The notes: a model not told the origin generated them from the letters alone. Positions 11,176 through 20,180 are shown, counted from the first letter of the stretch. The stretch: DNA of 42,158 bases from an uncultured Alphaproteobacteria bacterium (GCA_902512325.1 CABXIT010000010.1:1-42158); one strand, 5' to 3'. Numbers and translations are program-made.

Positions 11176-11226
11176 AGAAAAAACTTACTCTTTAAAAGAT
11201 ATTAAATTAGAACAAGAAGATTTTTA

Positions 11227-12450
11227 ATGAATAGAAATATTTTTCCAATGCATAAGGCAATCATAATTTTTTTAGTGTTTGCTTTTGGATATTATATTTC
11301 AAGTTTATTAAGAGCAATTACAGCGACAATTTCACCTGAGCTAATATCAGAATTTAACCTTTCCTCCGGTGATTTAGGTTTATTAGGGGGCGCATATTTT
11401 CTAGGTTTTGCAACTGTTCAAATTCCTTTGGGATATCTTTTAGACAGTAAAGGGCCAAAAACAATAGTTTCTGCTTTTTTGGGTATATCAATGTTAGGGA
11501 TTATTCTTTTTTCTCTTTCAACAAATTTTACAATTCTATTATTTTCTAGATTTTTAATTGGCGTGGGTGTTGGAGCTTGTTTAATGGGGCCTTTAACTGC
11601 TTACAGGGCGTGGTTTCAAGAAAAAATTCAACAAAGAACAAACTCCTGGATGCTAATGATTGGAGCAATTGGATTACTTTCATCCAGTCTTCCGGTTCAA
11701 TTTTTGTTACCAATTATTGGTTGGAGATTAATATTTGGAATTTTAGCTTTATTAACTTTATTATGTATAATGTTAACTATTCTATTTATTCCGAATTGGA
11801 AAGAACAAGATACTAATGCTAATTTGGAAGACAAGGGATCTTTAAAAGAAATTTGGAAAAATAAATTCTTTATAAGTTTGGTACCGATAGGTTTTTTTAG
11901 CTTTGGAGGGTTATATGCTATTCAAACTCTATGGGCTGGACCTTGGATGATTAAGGTTTCTGGATACACACCAGAAGAGAGCGCAAAAGGTCTTTTCATA
12001 ATTTATCTTTCACTTTTACTATCTTTTTTATGTTGGGGATATTTTGTTCCTAAAATATCAAAAAATGTTGCTGATGCAATAAAACTACTGAAAATTGGCG
12101 CACCTTTAAATTTAATAGTTTTAGTATTTATAATTTATTTAGGATCTAAAGCTGGGGCATTTCATTTGTCGTTATTTGTAGTTAGTTGTATATTTTTATC
12201 TTTAGCACAACCTGCCGTAGGATTAGCATTTTCACTTACTAATGTGGGGAAAGCACTCACCTCATTTAATTTACTTATATTTATAGGTGCCTTTGTAATG
12301 CAGTGGATAATTGGTATTATAATTGATTTTACAATTTATTTAGGTTTTTCAGAAATATTAGGATTTAAAGCAGGTATGATGTTTGTTTTAATAACATCTT
12401 TTTTTTCTTATCTATTTTTTTTATTAAAAAATATTTATTATAAGACATAA
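11227..12450 (+). CDS. Major facilitator superfamily transporter, substrate unknown
   Basis: A 407-residue MFS protein with about twelve predicted membrane helices. The motif-A loop between helices 2 and 3 reads GYLLDSKGPK, in place of the classic GxLaDrxGrr. The helix-4 region is RFLIGVGVGACLMGPLTAYRAWF, and the central cytoplasmic loop (about 195-215) is charged. Its general look is that of small-molecule or anion uniporters/antiporters of marine alphaproteobacteria; I cannot name a substrate. It starts 51 bases after livM with no clear ribosome site, and may be read through from the liv operon or have its own promoter. Confidence 0.8.
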   Translation: MNRNIFPMHKAIIIFLVFAFGYYISSLLRAITATISPELISEFNLSSGDLGLLGGAYFLGFATVQIPLGYLLDSKGPKTIVSAFLGISMLGIILFSLSTNFTILLFSRFLIGVGVGACLMGPLTAYRAWFQEKIQQRTNSWMLMIGAIGLLSSSLPVQFLLPIIGWRLIFGILALLTLLCIMLTILFIPNWKEQDTNANLEDKGSLKEIWKNKFFISLVPIGFFSFGGLYAIQTLWAGPWMIKVSGYTPEESAKGLFIIYLSLLLSFLCWGYFVPKISKNVADAIKLLKIGAPLNLIVLVFIIYLGSKAGAFHLSLFVVSCIFLSLAQPAVGLAFSLTNVGKALTSFNLLIFIGAFVMQWIIGIIIDFTIYLGFSEILGFKAGMMFVLITSFFSYLFFLLKNIYYKT

Positions 12451-12553
12451 TTAAATCCCCAATTTAATAACATTATACTTATTTATTAATTTTATTAAGT
12501 ATTTTTAATGAAATACAATGAATAAAATTAAATTAATTATAAGGGAGAGAAAA

Positions 12554-12847
12554 ATGATTTATGTAATTATTAAGTGTCCGTGCCATGAAGAAGGAGCGTC
12601 AAAGCTTATTGATTGGGCAAAAAGTGACGATGGATTTTCAGTAACAAGAACACACAAGGGATTTAAGCATATCGAACTTTTGGTTGGTGAAGATAATAAA
12701 ACAATGTGGATATACGAACAATGGGATACAAAAGAGGATCATCAAGCATATCTAGGTTTTAGAATGGAGAATGGATTTGAAGACTTTATGAAAGAAATAT
12801 TGGAAGCTGAATTTTCACTTTCTTATCTTACTAATGCTGGTGTATAA
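12554..12847 (+). CDS. Small ABM-fold (antibiotic biosynthesis monooxygenase-like) protein
   Basis: A 97-residue protein with the pattern of a dimeric alpha/beta-barrel domain: a first strand MIYVIIKCPC, a helix, paired strands around FKHIELLVGEDNKTMWIYEQWDTKEDHQAYL, then a C-terminal amphipathic helix. The E-x-W and H-x-A-Y pattern is typical of ABM/YgiN-like proteins, which act on quinones, haem or polyketides, or have no known role. I chose the ATG at 12554 because GGGAGA lies 6 bases upstream and the fold starts right there; an ATG at 12518 would add 12 residues of low-complexity sequence. It stands alone between an MFS gene and a terminator. Confidence 0.7.
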   Translation: MIYVIIKCPCHEEGASKLIDWAKSDDGFSVTRTHKGFKHIELLVGEDNKTMWIYEQWDTKEDHQAYLGFRMENGFEDFMKEILEAEFSLSYLTNAGV

Positions 12848-12901
12848 TAATAGAAAGTATAAAAATTTTAATTAGATTCTTAGATAAGTGCTTAAGAAAT
12901 A

Positions 12902-12930
12902 AAAAACCCAGCTAAATAAGCTGGGTTTTT
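12902..12930. terminator. Bidirectional intrinsic terminator
   Basis: A perfect 12-base-pair stem (12902-12913 with 12919-12930) with an AAATA loop. The core AACCCAGCT/AGCTGGGTT is GC-rich for this genome. It is flanked by A-tract on the left and T-tract on the right, so it can work on both strands. It separates the plus-strand ABM-fold gene from the convergent Liv-type binding protein. Confidence 0.93.
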
Positions 12931-12956
12931 AGAATTAAATTATTTGTTAAATAATA

Positions 12957-14138
12957 TTATAACGCACCTATTGTTACAAAACCGCCACCAGAAACTTCAA
13001 GTTCCTTAAATGCACCGGCTGCATCACCAAATACGTTAAATTCAACATCAGTTGCACCTTGATAATCAATATCATTACCAGCTGCTAACATTTGCAGACC
13101 GTAAGCTAATTGACCTGGATTGATAACAACACCAGGAGCATTAGATACTTTACTAATATTATTTAGGATAGATTGTCTATCAGCTGAACCACCTGCTTGA
13201 ATAGCAAGAGCAATAATTGCAGCAGCGTCATAAGACTCTCCTACATATGGAGCACTTCCATCCATGCCATTAGCAGCAGCAAGGTCGCCAAACTTAGCAG
13301 AACCTTTTGAGATTGCACCTGGCATAGAACCAAATGAACCTTCAAGATCAGCGCCAATATTATCAACGATTGATTGACCAATCATACCATCAGATAGAAC
13401 AAAAAGATCAAAAGCACCAGAATCAAGAGATGCTTCAATCATTCCTTTTCCACCATCATCAATATAACCAATAACTAGTAGAGCGTCACCACCAGCAGAT
13501 GCTAAAACACCTACTTCTGCTGAATAATCTGCTTTTCCGTCTTCATGTGAAGCAGAAGCAGTAATAGTTCCACCACCTGAAGCAAAAGCAGCTTCAAATA
13601 CTTCAGCTAGACCTTTACCATAGTCATTGTTTGTGTAAGTTACAGCAATACTTTCAATACCTCTATTAAGAGCTAAGTTAGCTAAAACTTTACCACCCAT
13701 TGCATCAGAAGGGGCTGTTCTCCAGAACGTTCCGTTATCAGCAATTTTACTTAAACCAGGTGAAGTTGCAGAAGGAGATACCATTAGTACTCCATTCGGT
13801 ACAGCTACGTTAGCATTGATTGCTCCAGTTACACCAGAACAGTCAGCACCCATGATAGCAGATACGCCATCAGCAACTAGTTGTTCTGCAGCAGCCGTCG
13901 CAGCAGCAGAGTCAACACAAGTTGAATCAGCTTCAAGTATTGTGAAAGTTTCACCACCAAGAAGGTTTCCAGAATTTGAAGCTTCTAGAAACGCCAATTT
14001 TGCTCCATCTCTCATAGCAGGAGTTAGAGATTCAATCGGACCGGTGAAACCTAAAATAATACCAACTTTAATTTCAGCTAAAGCAGCAGTCGAAATAGAC
14101 GACAAACTGATAATAGCTGCAACAAGTAATTTTTTCAT
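12957..14138 (-). CDS. livJ: Liv-type periplasmic amino acid-binding protein
   Basis: Solute receptor of the Peripla_BP_6 (LivJ/LivK) family, 393 residues. It has a Sec signal peptide (about 1-21, MKKLLVAAIISLSSISTAALA). The mature protein begins EIKVGIILGFTGPIESLTP, the standard first strand and ligand loop, and continues with GVSAIMGADCSGVTGAI and YVGESYDAAAIIALA. A strong CGGAGGA precedes the start. It is the only such receptor here and most likely feeds livGFHM, but sits on the opposite strand 1.8 kb away, with its own promoter and terminator. Low-charge, Gly/Ala-rich composition marks a highly expressed periplasmic protein. Ligand specificity is not determined; the gene symbol is by family. 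Confidence 0.9.
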   Translation of the reverse strand: MKKLLVAAIISLSSISTAALAEIKVGIILGFTGPIESLTPAMRDGAKLAFLEASNSGNLLGGETFTILEADSTCVDSAAATAAAEQLVADGVSAIMGADCSGVTGAINANVAVPNGVLMVSPSATSPGLSKIADNGTFWRTAPSDAMGGKVLANLALNRGIESIAVTYTNNDYGKGLAEVFEAAFASGGGTITASASHEDGKADYSAEVGVLASAGGDALLVIGYIDDGGKGMIEASLDSGAFDLFVLSDGMIGQSIVDNIGADLEGSFGSMPGAISKGSAKFGDLAAANGMDGSAPYVGESYDAAAIIALAIQAGGSADRQSILNNISKVSNAPGVVINPGQLAYGLQMLAAGNDIDYQGATDVEFNVFGDAAGAFKELEVSGGGFVTIGAL

Positions 14139-14240
14139 ATTTCCTCCGAGAAATTATTTTTTTTATATAGATCAAATCAATTCCAAGGTACAGAAATCAA
14201 TGATATTGAAATGCTAAATTTAGCTAAAAAATAGAAAAAA

Positions 14241-15353
14241 ATGGAAAAATTTTATACAAATACCTTAGTTATTGGTGCTGGAGTTGTAGGTTTGGCTATT
14301 GCAAAAGAAATTAGTGCTAAAAATAGAGAAACTATTATTCTTGAAAAAGAGGCAAAAATTGGTCAAATTACTAGTTCTAGAAACTCTGGCGTTATTCATG
14401 CTGGCATTTATTATCAATCTAATACCTTGAAATCTAAGCTTTGTGTTGAAGGCAATAAACTTCTTTATGCTTATGCTAAGAAATTCAATGTTCCTTTTAT
14501 TAATACAAAAAAAATTATTGTTGCCACTAATGAATCACAAATGGAAAAAATATTTGAAATAAAGAAACAAGCTGCATCAAATGGTGTTGAAGGTTTAGAA
14601 ATATTAAATAAAAATCAAGTCAAACAATTAGAGCCTTTGATCAAATCTTTTGGAGGTTTACATGTTCCATCTACTGGTATTATTGACCAACATAGTTTGA
14701 TGCAATCATATCTTGGAGAGTTTGAGAATAACGGTGGAATGGTATCTTATAATTCTACCGTTAAGAAAATATCAATAGACAATAAAAAATTTGAAATTGA
14801 AGTTATTGATAATGGAAAAAATAAAACAAAAATTATTTGTGATTATCTAATAAATGCTGCAGGAATATTTGCTTCAGATATTGCTAATAATATTGATGGT
14901 CTTGATAAAGAATATGTTCCCAATACATATTTGGCGAAAGGAAATTATTTTTCCTTAAATAAAAAATTACCAATAAACCATTTAATTTACCCAGTTCCAG
15001 AAAAGATAAGTCTTGGCATTCATTTGACTTTAGAGACAGATAAATCAATTAAATTTGGACCAGATGCTGAATGGGTTGATGATCCTTATGATTATTCTGT
15101 TAATGAAAATTTAAAATCAAAGTTTTGTTATTCGATAAATAAATATTTGCCTGATATTAGTGAGGATATGCTTTCTCCATCATATGCAGGACTTCGACCG
15201 ATAACAACTAAAGAGGATAGAGTTAAACGCGATTTTACAATTAGTACCGTTGAAAATCATAAAATAGAAAATTTAATTAACTTGTATGGTATAGAGTCCC
15301 CTGGATTAACATCTTCTTTAGCAATAGCTAACTATATTATGGAAAGATTATAA
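14241..15353 (+). CDS. lhgO: FAD-dependent oxidoreductase, L-2-hydroxyglutarate oxidase-like
   Basis: A 370-residue DAO-family flavoprotein. It has the dinucleotide fold VIGAGVVGLAIAKEIS (about 11-26), the acidic ILEKE strand end, and the segment SSRNSGVIHAGIYYQSNTLKSKLCVEG (about 46-72), characteristic of L-2-hydroxyglutarate oxidases (LhgO/L2HGDH). LhgO oxidises L-2-hydroxyglutarate to 2-oxoglutarate and passes electrons to the membrane quinone pool. A C-terminal SPSYAGLRP and LYGIESPGLTSSLAIANYI complete the family pattern. It is followed with no gap by gpsA (TAAATG). Other DAO substrates, such as glycerol 3-phosphate, cannot be ruled out given that neighbour. Confidence 0.78.
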   Translation: MEKFYTNTLVIGAGVVGLAIAKEISAKNRETIILEKEAKIGQITSSRNSGVIHAGIYYQSNTLKSKLCVEGNKLLYAYAKKFNVPFINTKKIIVATNESQMEKIFEIKKQAASNGVEGLEILNKNQVKQLEPLIKSFGGLHVPSTGIIDQHSLMQSYLGEFENNGGMVSYNSTVKKISIDNKKFEIEVIDNGKNKTKIICDYLINAAGIFASDIANNIDGLDKEYVPNTYLAKGNYFSLNKKLPINHLIYPVPEKISLGIHLTLETDKSIKFGPDAEWVDDPYDYSVNENLKSKFCYSINKYLPDISEDMLSPSYAGLRPITTKEDRVKRDFTISTVENHKIENLINLYGIESPGLTSSLAIANYIMERL

Positions 15354-16337
15354 ATGACAGTTGGTATTTTAGGTGGTGGAGTATGGGGAAGCGCTTTAGC
15401 TAAACTTTTTAGTGAGCAAGAAGTTTTAATTTATACTAGAGATAAAAAAGTGATGAACTCTATTAATGATCACCATTTTAACCCTAAATTAAAATATGCA
15501 ACATTTAATGATAATGTCAAAGCAACAGATGATTTAGAAGATATTGCAAAAAAAAACTTAATTTTTATTGCTCTTCCAGCTCAAAATATTCGTGAAGTTT
15601 TATCTAAATCATATTTTCAGAATTTAAATGCTGACATAATTATTGCTTCTAAAGGGATTGAGATTTCATCATCTTTATTTTTATCTCAATTAGTAGAAAG
15701 TATACTTAAGCCTAAATCTTTAAGTATTTTGTCAGGACCTTGCTTTTCAGATGAAGTGGCTCAAGATTTACCAACCGCAGCAACATTTGCTTCATCTAAC
15801 TCATCAATTTTTGATACTATTTCAGAAATGCTAAAGACTAAGAAATTTCGAATTTATTATTCGGACGATGTTATAGGTTGTCAAATTGGAGGAGCTTTAA
15901 AAAATATCTATGCTATTGCTGCAGGTATTTCGGATGGATTAAATTTAGGAGAAAATGCAAGAAGCGCACTTATTACACGTTCTTTTGTAGAGATATCAAG
16001 ATTTGCAATTTTTTTTAAGTCAAAACAAGAAACTATTTTTGGTTTATCAGGCTTGGGGGATTTAATGTTAACGTGTAATTCTTCTAAATCAAGAAATACT
16101 AATTTTGGGATTAAAATTGCTAATATAAAACATAAAAATTTTGAAAAAGAACTTGATAAAAATGCAATTACAGAGGGATATTATACTGCTAAAGCAGCTA
16201 TAAAAATTGCTTCAGAGAACAATATTGAAATGCCAATCCTAGAGTCTGTTTTTAATATTCTCTATAATGAATTTGATATAGAAGAGGAAATTAAAAAACT
16301 GATGTCAAGACCTTTAACGATTGAAAAAATTAATTAA
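15354..16337 (+). CDS. gpsA: Glycerol-3-phosphate dehydrogenase [NAD(P)+]
   Basis: Reduces dihydroxyacetone phosphate to sn-glycerol 3-phosphate for phospholipid synthesis. It has 327 residues: an N-terminal Rossmann motif GILGGGVWGSALA (4-16), the SGPCFSDEVAQDLPTA segment (about 128-143), the catalytic-lysine region GGALKNIYAIAAGISDGL (about 180-197) and GLSGLGDLMLTC with ENARSALITR, all typical. The ATG follows the upstream stop directly, so translation is probably coupled. Four bases separate it from deoC. Confidence 0.94.
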   Translation: MTVGILGGGVWGSALAKLFSEQEVLIYTRDKKVMNSINDHHFNPKLKYATFNDNVKATDDLEDIAKKNLIFIALPAQNIREVLSKSYFQNLNADIIIASKGIEISSSLFLSQLVESILKPKSLSILSGPCFSDEVAQDLPTAATFASSNSSIFDTISEMLKTKKFRIYYSDDVIGCQIGGALKNIYAIAAGISDGLNLGENARSALITRSFVEISRFAIFFKSKQETIFGLSGLGDLMLTCNSSKSRNTNFGIKIANIKHKNFEKELDKNAITEGYYTAKAAIKIASENNIEMPILESVFNILYNEFDIEEEIKKLMSRPLTIEKIN

Positions 16338-16341
16338 ATAA

Positions 16342-17268
16342 ATGAACTTAGATACTGATTTAGTAAGCAATATACGTATTAATCTTAGTGCCATAGAAAG
16401 AAGAACGTCAACTCTCACGAAAAGACGCTCCGTTAAAAAAGATTATCAAGCAGCTTGGCTACTAAAAGCAATTTCTCTTATAGATTTAACAACTTTAAGC
16501 GGTGATGATACAGCGGGAAAAGTAAAGCGCTTATGTGAAAAAGCAAAACGACCAATCTCTCTTGATTTGCATGACCAATTAGGACTAAAACAAGGAGATA
16601 TTCAAGTTGGTGCAGTATGTGTTTATCACCATTTAATTAAAGAGGCTAAAAAAAATCTTCCGAATAATATTCCAGTTGCAGCTGTATCAACCGGTTTTCC
16701 TGCTGGATTATCATCTTTTAAAACAAGAAAACAAGAAATTACAGAGTCCATTAAAAACGGTGCTGATGAAATAGATATTGTCATTAATAGAGGTTTTGTT
16801 TTGCAAAATAATTGGAAAAAATTATATGAAGAAGTTAGAGATTTTAAAATAGCAGCGAAGACGAAACATATAAAAGCAATATTAGGTGTTGGAGATCTTG
16901 AAACTTTAAGAAATGTTGCTAAAGCATCGATGGTTTGCATGATGGCAGGAGCAGATTTCATTAAAACTTCTACTGGGAAAGAATCTATCAATGCTAATCT
17001 AAATAACAGTCTAGTTATGCTTCGAATGATCAGACATTTTTATCAAATGACAGGTAAAAAAATTGGATTTAAGCCAGCTGGTGGTATTTCTACTGCTAAA
17101 ACAGTTATTGAGTTTTTAATTCTCGTTATGGAGGAGCTTGGACATGATTGGATAAATCCAAAATATCTTCGAATTGGCGCTTCCAGTCTTCTTATAGATA
17201 TTGAGAGACAACTCTATCACTTTACATTAGGAAGATATGCAAATAAAGAAAAGTTAGCAATTGGATAA
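16342..17268 (+). CDS. deoC: Deoxyribose-phosphate aldolase
   Basis: Class I aldolase that splits 2-deoxyribose 5-phosphate into acetaldehyde and glyceraldehyde 3-phosphate. It has 308 residues, the long form. Active-site residues are in place: D145 (ADEIDIVIN), Schiff-base K208 (FIKTSTGK) and K244 (FKPAGGIS). It shares one base with the aldehyde dehydrogenase gene, which would oxidise the acetaldehyde. No deoxyribonucleoside phosphorylase or deoB is visible in the window, so how the substrate is supplied is open. Confidence 0.94.
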   Translation: MNLDTDLVSNIRINLSAIERRTSTLTKRRSVKKDYQAAWLLKAISLIDLTTLSGDDTAGKVKRLCEKAKRPISLDLHDQLGLKQGDIQVGAVCVYHHLIKEAKKNLPNNIPVAAVSTGFPAGLSSFKTRKQEITESIKNGADEIDIVINRGFVLQNNWKKLYEEVRDFKIAAKTKHIKAILGVGDLETLRNVAKASMVCMMAGADFIKTSTGKESINANLNNSLVMLRMIRHFYQMTGKKIGFKPAGGISTAKTVIEFLILVMEELGHDWINPKYLRIGASSLLIDIERQLYHFTLGRYANKEKLAIG

Positions 17269-19628
17269 TGAGTAAAATCATACAAAACTTTAAAAATATT
17301 TCTTATGGTCCAGCGCCAGAGGATAGTAAGGATGTTATGTCTTGGATTAATTCGCTCAATAATCCTAATCATTTATTTATAAATGGTGCATGGGTAAAAT
17401 CTAAATCATCTAAAAATATACAAGTTATTAATCCGGCTTCTAATAAAAAACTCACAACACTTTCTATATCTAATAAAACTGATGTTAATGCGGCGGTAGG
17501 AGCAGCAAAAAAAGCATTTAATTCTTGGTCTAAAACTTCCTCTGATACGAGGGCAAAATATCTTTATGCTTTAGCTAGACTAATTCAAAAACATTCTAGG
17601 TTTTTATCTGTCTTAGAAACCATTGATAATGGAAAACCGATAAGGGAAACAAGAGATATAGATATCCCATTAGTAGCAAGGCACTTTTATTATCATGCTG
17701 GATGGGCAAAAAAAATTGATACAAAAACATATAAACCAATAGGTGTTATTGGTCAGATAATTCCTTGGAATTTTCCCTTGTTAATGATGGCTTGGAAAAT
17801 TGCACCAGCTATTGCTGCAGGTAATACTGTTGTTTTAAAACCTGCTGAATTTACATCTTTAACAGCTCTTTATTTTGCTGAATTATGTGAAAAGGCAAGA
17901 ATTCCAAAAGGTGTAATTAATATTATTACTGGTGATGGCAGTACTGGAGAACTTCTTACTGCGCATCCGGATACAAAAAAGATTGCTTTTACAGGATCAA
18001 CAGAAGTTGGGAAAAAAATAATTCAATCCACTTCAAAACATGAAAAAAAATTAACGATGGAGTTAGGAGGCAAATCACCTTTTATAGTATTTGAAGATGC
18101 TGATCTTGATAGTGCTGTTGAAGGGGTAGTTGATGCGATATGGTTTAACCAAGGTCAGGTATGTTGTGCAGGCTCACGCTTATTGATTCAAGAAAGTGTA
18201 GAAAAATTATTTATTAAAAAATTAAAAGCACGCATGGAGAAACTACGTGTAGGAAATCCACTTGATAAATCTATTGATATTGGTGCCATTGTTGCGCAGG
18301 TACAATTAAAAAAAATACAATCAATAGTAAAAAAAGGAGAAAAGGAAGGTTCTAAATTATGGCAACCTAGTTGGGCTTGTCCAACGGATGGCTTATTTTA
18401 TCCTCCTTCAATTTTTACTAATGTTTCTCCTTCTTCATTTATTGCCCAAGTAGAAATTTTTGGACCAGTCTTATCAGTTCTTAGTTTTAGAACACCAAGT
18501 GAAGCAGTTACCATTGCTAATAATACACCTTATGGATTAGCTGCCAGTATTTGGTCAGAAAACATTAACCTCGCTCTTGATATTGCTCCTAAAATAAAAG
18601 CGGGAGTTATATGGATTAATTCAACCAATCTATTTGATGCTGCTTGCGGATTTGGTGGATATAAAGAAAGTGGATTTGGTAGAGAAGGGGGTATTGAAGG
18701 AATTAGAGCCTATCAAGATAATACCCTGCCTGAGGCTAGTAAAATCAGCAAGAGAGTAAATAAAAATACAGTTGAACTTTCTACTATAGATGCGACACCT
18801 AAATTATATATTGGCGGTAAACAAAAAAGATCTGATAGTGGCTATTCTTTTAATCAGTTGACTGCTCAAAAAGAATTTATTTGTGATATTGCTAGAGCTA
18901 ATAGAAAAGATGTACGAGATACTGTTGAGGCTGCTTCAAAATCAAAGATAGGAACTATAAGTAATTTTAATCGGTCACAAATTTTATTTTATTTAGCTGA
19001 AAATTTATCTCAGCGAAAAGAAACATTTGTTAATTTATTAATGAGTATTGTTGGTCTTAATAAAAACCAAGCAACAAAAGAATTTGAACAATCATGTGAA
19101 AGAATTTTTTATTATGCTTCTATGGCAGATAAATTTGAAGGAAACATTCATAATCCTCCAATGAGAGGTTTAACTTTAGCAGTAAAAGAACCAATAGGTA
19201 TTATGGCAAGTATTATGAGTGACTATCAACCACTTTTAAGCATATCAACTATCATATCTTCACTATTTGCTAATGGCAATTCTAGTATCACTGTGCCATC
19301 AGAAAAAACATCTTTGATAGCAACGTCTTTGTATCAAGTTTTTGAAACATCTGACATTCCTGCTGGTTCAATTAATATATTAACCACAAAGGAAAATGAA
19401 CTTAACGAAACACTGACACAACACGAAAATATTCAAGGAATATGGGCTTTTTCTAGTAATGCAAAAATAAGATCCTCTATTATTCATGGGACGGTATTTA
19501 ATCTTAAACGCTATTGGTGTCCTAAAAATAAAGCAATAGATTGGAGCAATAATTCTGAAGAATTTTTAAATGAATTTCTTTATGAAGGATCTCAAGTTAA
19601 AAATATTTGGATTCCGTATGGAGAGTAA
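17268..19628 (+). CDS. Two-module aldehyde dehydrogenase (second module degenerate)
   Basis: A 786-residue fusion. Residues about 30-485 form a complete NAD-dependent aldehyde dehydrogenase: IPWNFP with N168, FTGSTEVG (241-248), catalytic E265 (MELGGKS), catalytic C299 (GQVCCAGSR) and EIFGPVLSV (396-404). Residues about 508-786 start again as an ALDH-like module (PKLYIGGKQ, then a TAQKEFICDIARA region, EPIGIMASIM, FETSDIPAGSINIL) but contain no catalytic Cys segment and stop early. Long ALDH proteins of this kind next to deoC are known in alphaproteobacteria. The likely job is oxidation of acetaldehyde from DeoC; the second module may be structural. Confidence 0.87.
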   Translation: MSKIIQNFKNISYGPAPEDSKDVMSWINSLNNPNHLFINGAWVKSKSSKNIQVINPASNKKLTTLSISNKTDVNAAVGAAKKAFNSWSKTSSDTRAKYLYALARLIQKHSRFLSVLETIDNGKPIRETRDIDIPLVARHFYYHAGWAKKIDTKTYKPIGVIGQIIPWNFPLLMMAWKIAPAIAAGNTVVLKPAEFTSLTALYFAELCEKARIPKGVINIITGDGSTGELLTAHPDTKKIAFTGSTEVGKKIIQSTSKHEKKLTMELGGKSPFIVFEDADLDSAVEGVVDAIWFNQGQVCCAGSRLLIQESVEKLFIKKLKARMEKLRVGNPLDKSIDIGAIVAQVQLKKIQSIVKKGEKEGSKLWQPSWACPTDGLFYPPSIFTNVSPSSFIAQVEIFGPVLSVLSFRTPSEAVTIANNTPYGLAASIWSENINLALDIAPKIKAGVIWINSTNLFDAACGFGGYKESGFGREGGIEGIRAYQDNTLPEASKISKRVNKNTVELSTIDATPKLYIGGKQKRSDSGYSFNQLTAQKEFICDIARANRKDVRDTVEAASKSKIGTISNFNRSQILFYLAENLSQRKETFVNLLMSIVGLNKNQATKEFEQSCERIFYYASMADKFEGNIHNPPMRGLTLAVKEPIGIMASIMSDYQPLLSISTIISSLFANGNSSITVPSEKTSLIATSLYQVFETSDIPAGSINILTTKENELNETLTQHENIQGIWAFSSNAKIRSSIIHGTVFNLKRYWCPKNKAIDWSNNSEEFLNEFLYEGSQVKNIWIPYGE

Positions 19629-19648
19629 AATTTATTAAATTAAAATAA

Positions 19649-19675
19649 AATTATATAAATAAATTTTATATAATT
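19649..19675. repeat. AT-only inverted repeat upstream of the fucU operon
   Basis: Perfect 11-base arms (AATTATATAAA at 19649-19659 and TTTATATAATT at 19665-19675) around a 5-base spacer in the 93-base gap before fucU. There is no GC base and no T-tract after it, so it is a poor terminator. Operator or promoter-melting DNA is more likely. A TATACT at 19691-19696 could be the -10 for the operon. Confidence 0.45.
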
Positions 19676-19721
19676 ACTTTTGTATGATGATATACTTTCA
19701 ATATAAACGAAAGAGGAAAAA

Positions 19722-20174
19722 ATGTTAATAAATGTTAATCCACTTATTAGTCCTGAAATTTTATCACTTATAAGATCTATGGGACATGGAGATAAACTTG
19801 TTTTAAGTGACGCTAATTTTCCATCTTATTCCCAAGGAAATAAACTTTACCGCATGGATGGATTAAATGTTCCGCAAGCAGCCGAAGCCTTGCTTACGCA
19901 CTTTCCATTAGATAGTTTTATTCCACATCCTGTTCAAAGAATGGAAGTTGATGGTAAACCAGATGAAATAAATGAAGTACAAAAAGAATTAATTAATACT
20001 GTAAAAAAAGTATCAGGAGATAATTGGGTTGTTGGATCAATTGAACGACAAAAATTTTATGTGGAAGCAAAAAAAACTATGGCCGTAATAACAACAAGTG
20101 AAACTAGACCATATGGATGCTTTATTTTTACTAAAGGAGTTTTAAAACCAGATGGATCTGTCTGGATTATTTAA
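19722..20174 (+). CDS. fucU: RbsD/FucU family sugar mutarotase
   Basis: A 150-residue protein of the RbsD/FucU family, closer to FucU in length and motifs. It has the conserved MGHGDKLVLSDANFP (about 20-34) with the catalytic His, a QAAEALLTHFPLDSF segment, and C-terminal ETRPYGCFIFTKGV. These enzymes interconvert sugar anomers (FucU: L-fucose; RbsD: beta-pyranose and furanose ribose), presenting the right form to isomerases or kinases. AAAGAGG lies 5 bases before the ATG, making it the likely operon leader for the transketolase, BtpA, M42 and FGGY genes. No fucose isomerase or fuculokinase is seen, so L-fucose need not be the substrate. Confidence 0.85.
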   Translation: MLINVNPLISPEILSLIRSMGHGDKLVLSDANFPSYSQGNKLYRMDGLNVPQAAEALLTHFPLDSFIPHPVQRMEVDGKPDEINEVQKELINTVKKVSGDNWVVGSIERQKFYVEAKKTMAVITTSETRPYGCFIFTKGVLKPDGSVWII

Positions 20175-20180
20175 TTTTAA

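Noticed and set aside
12518-12553. Upstream start for the ABM-fold protein
   Set aside because: Adds only Lys/Ile/Asn residues; the ATG at 12554 has a GGGAGA ribosome site at proper distance.
13816-14217. Plus-strand open frame of 133 residues
   Set aside because: Antisense to the signal peptide and first domain of the Liv-type receptor; no support of its own.
17268-19628. Frameshifted or broken fusion of two ALDH genes
   Set aside because: The frame is continuous without internal stops and long ALDH proteins next to deoC are known in alphaproteobacteria; treated as a real fusion.
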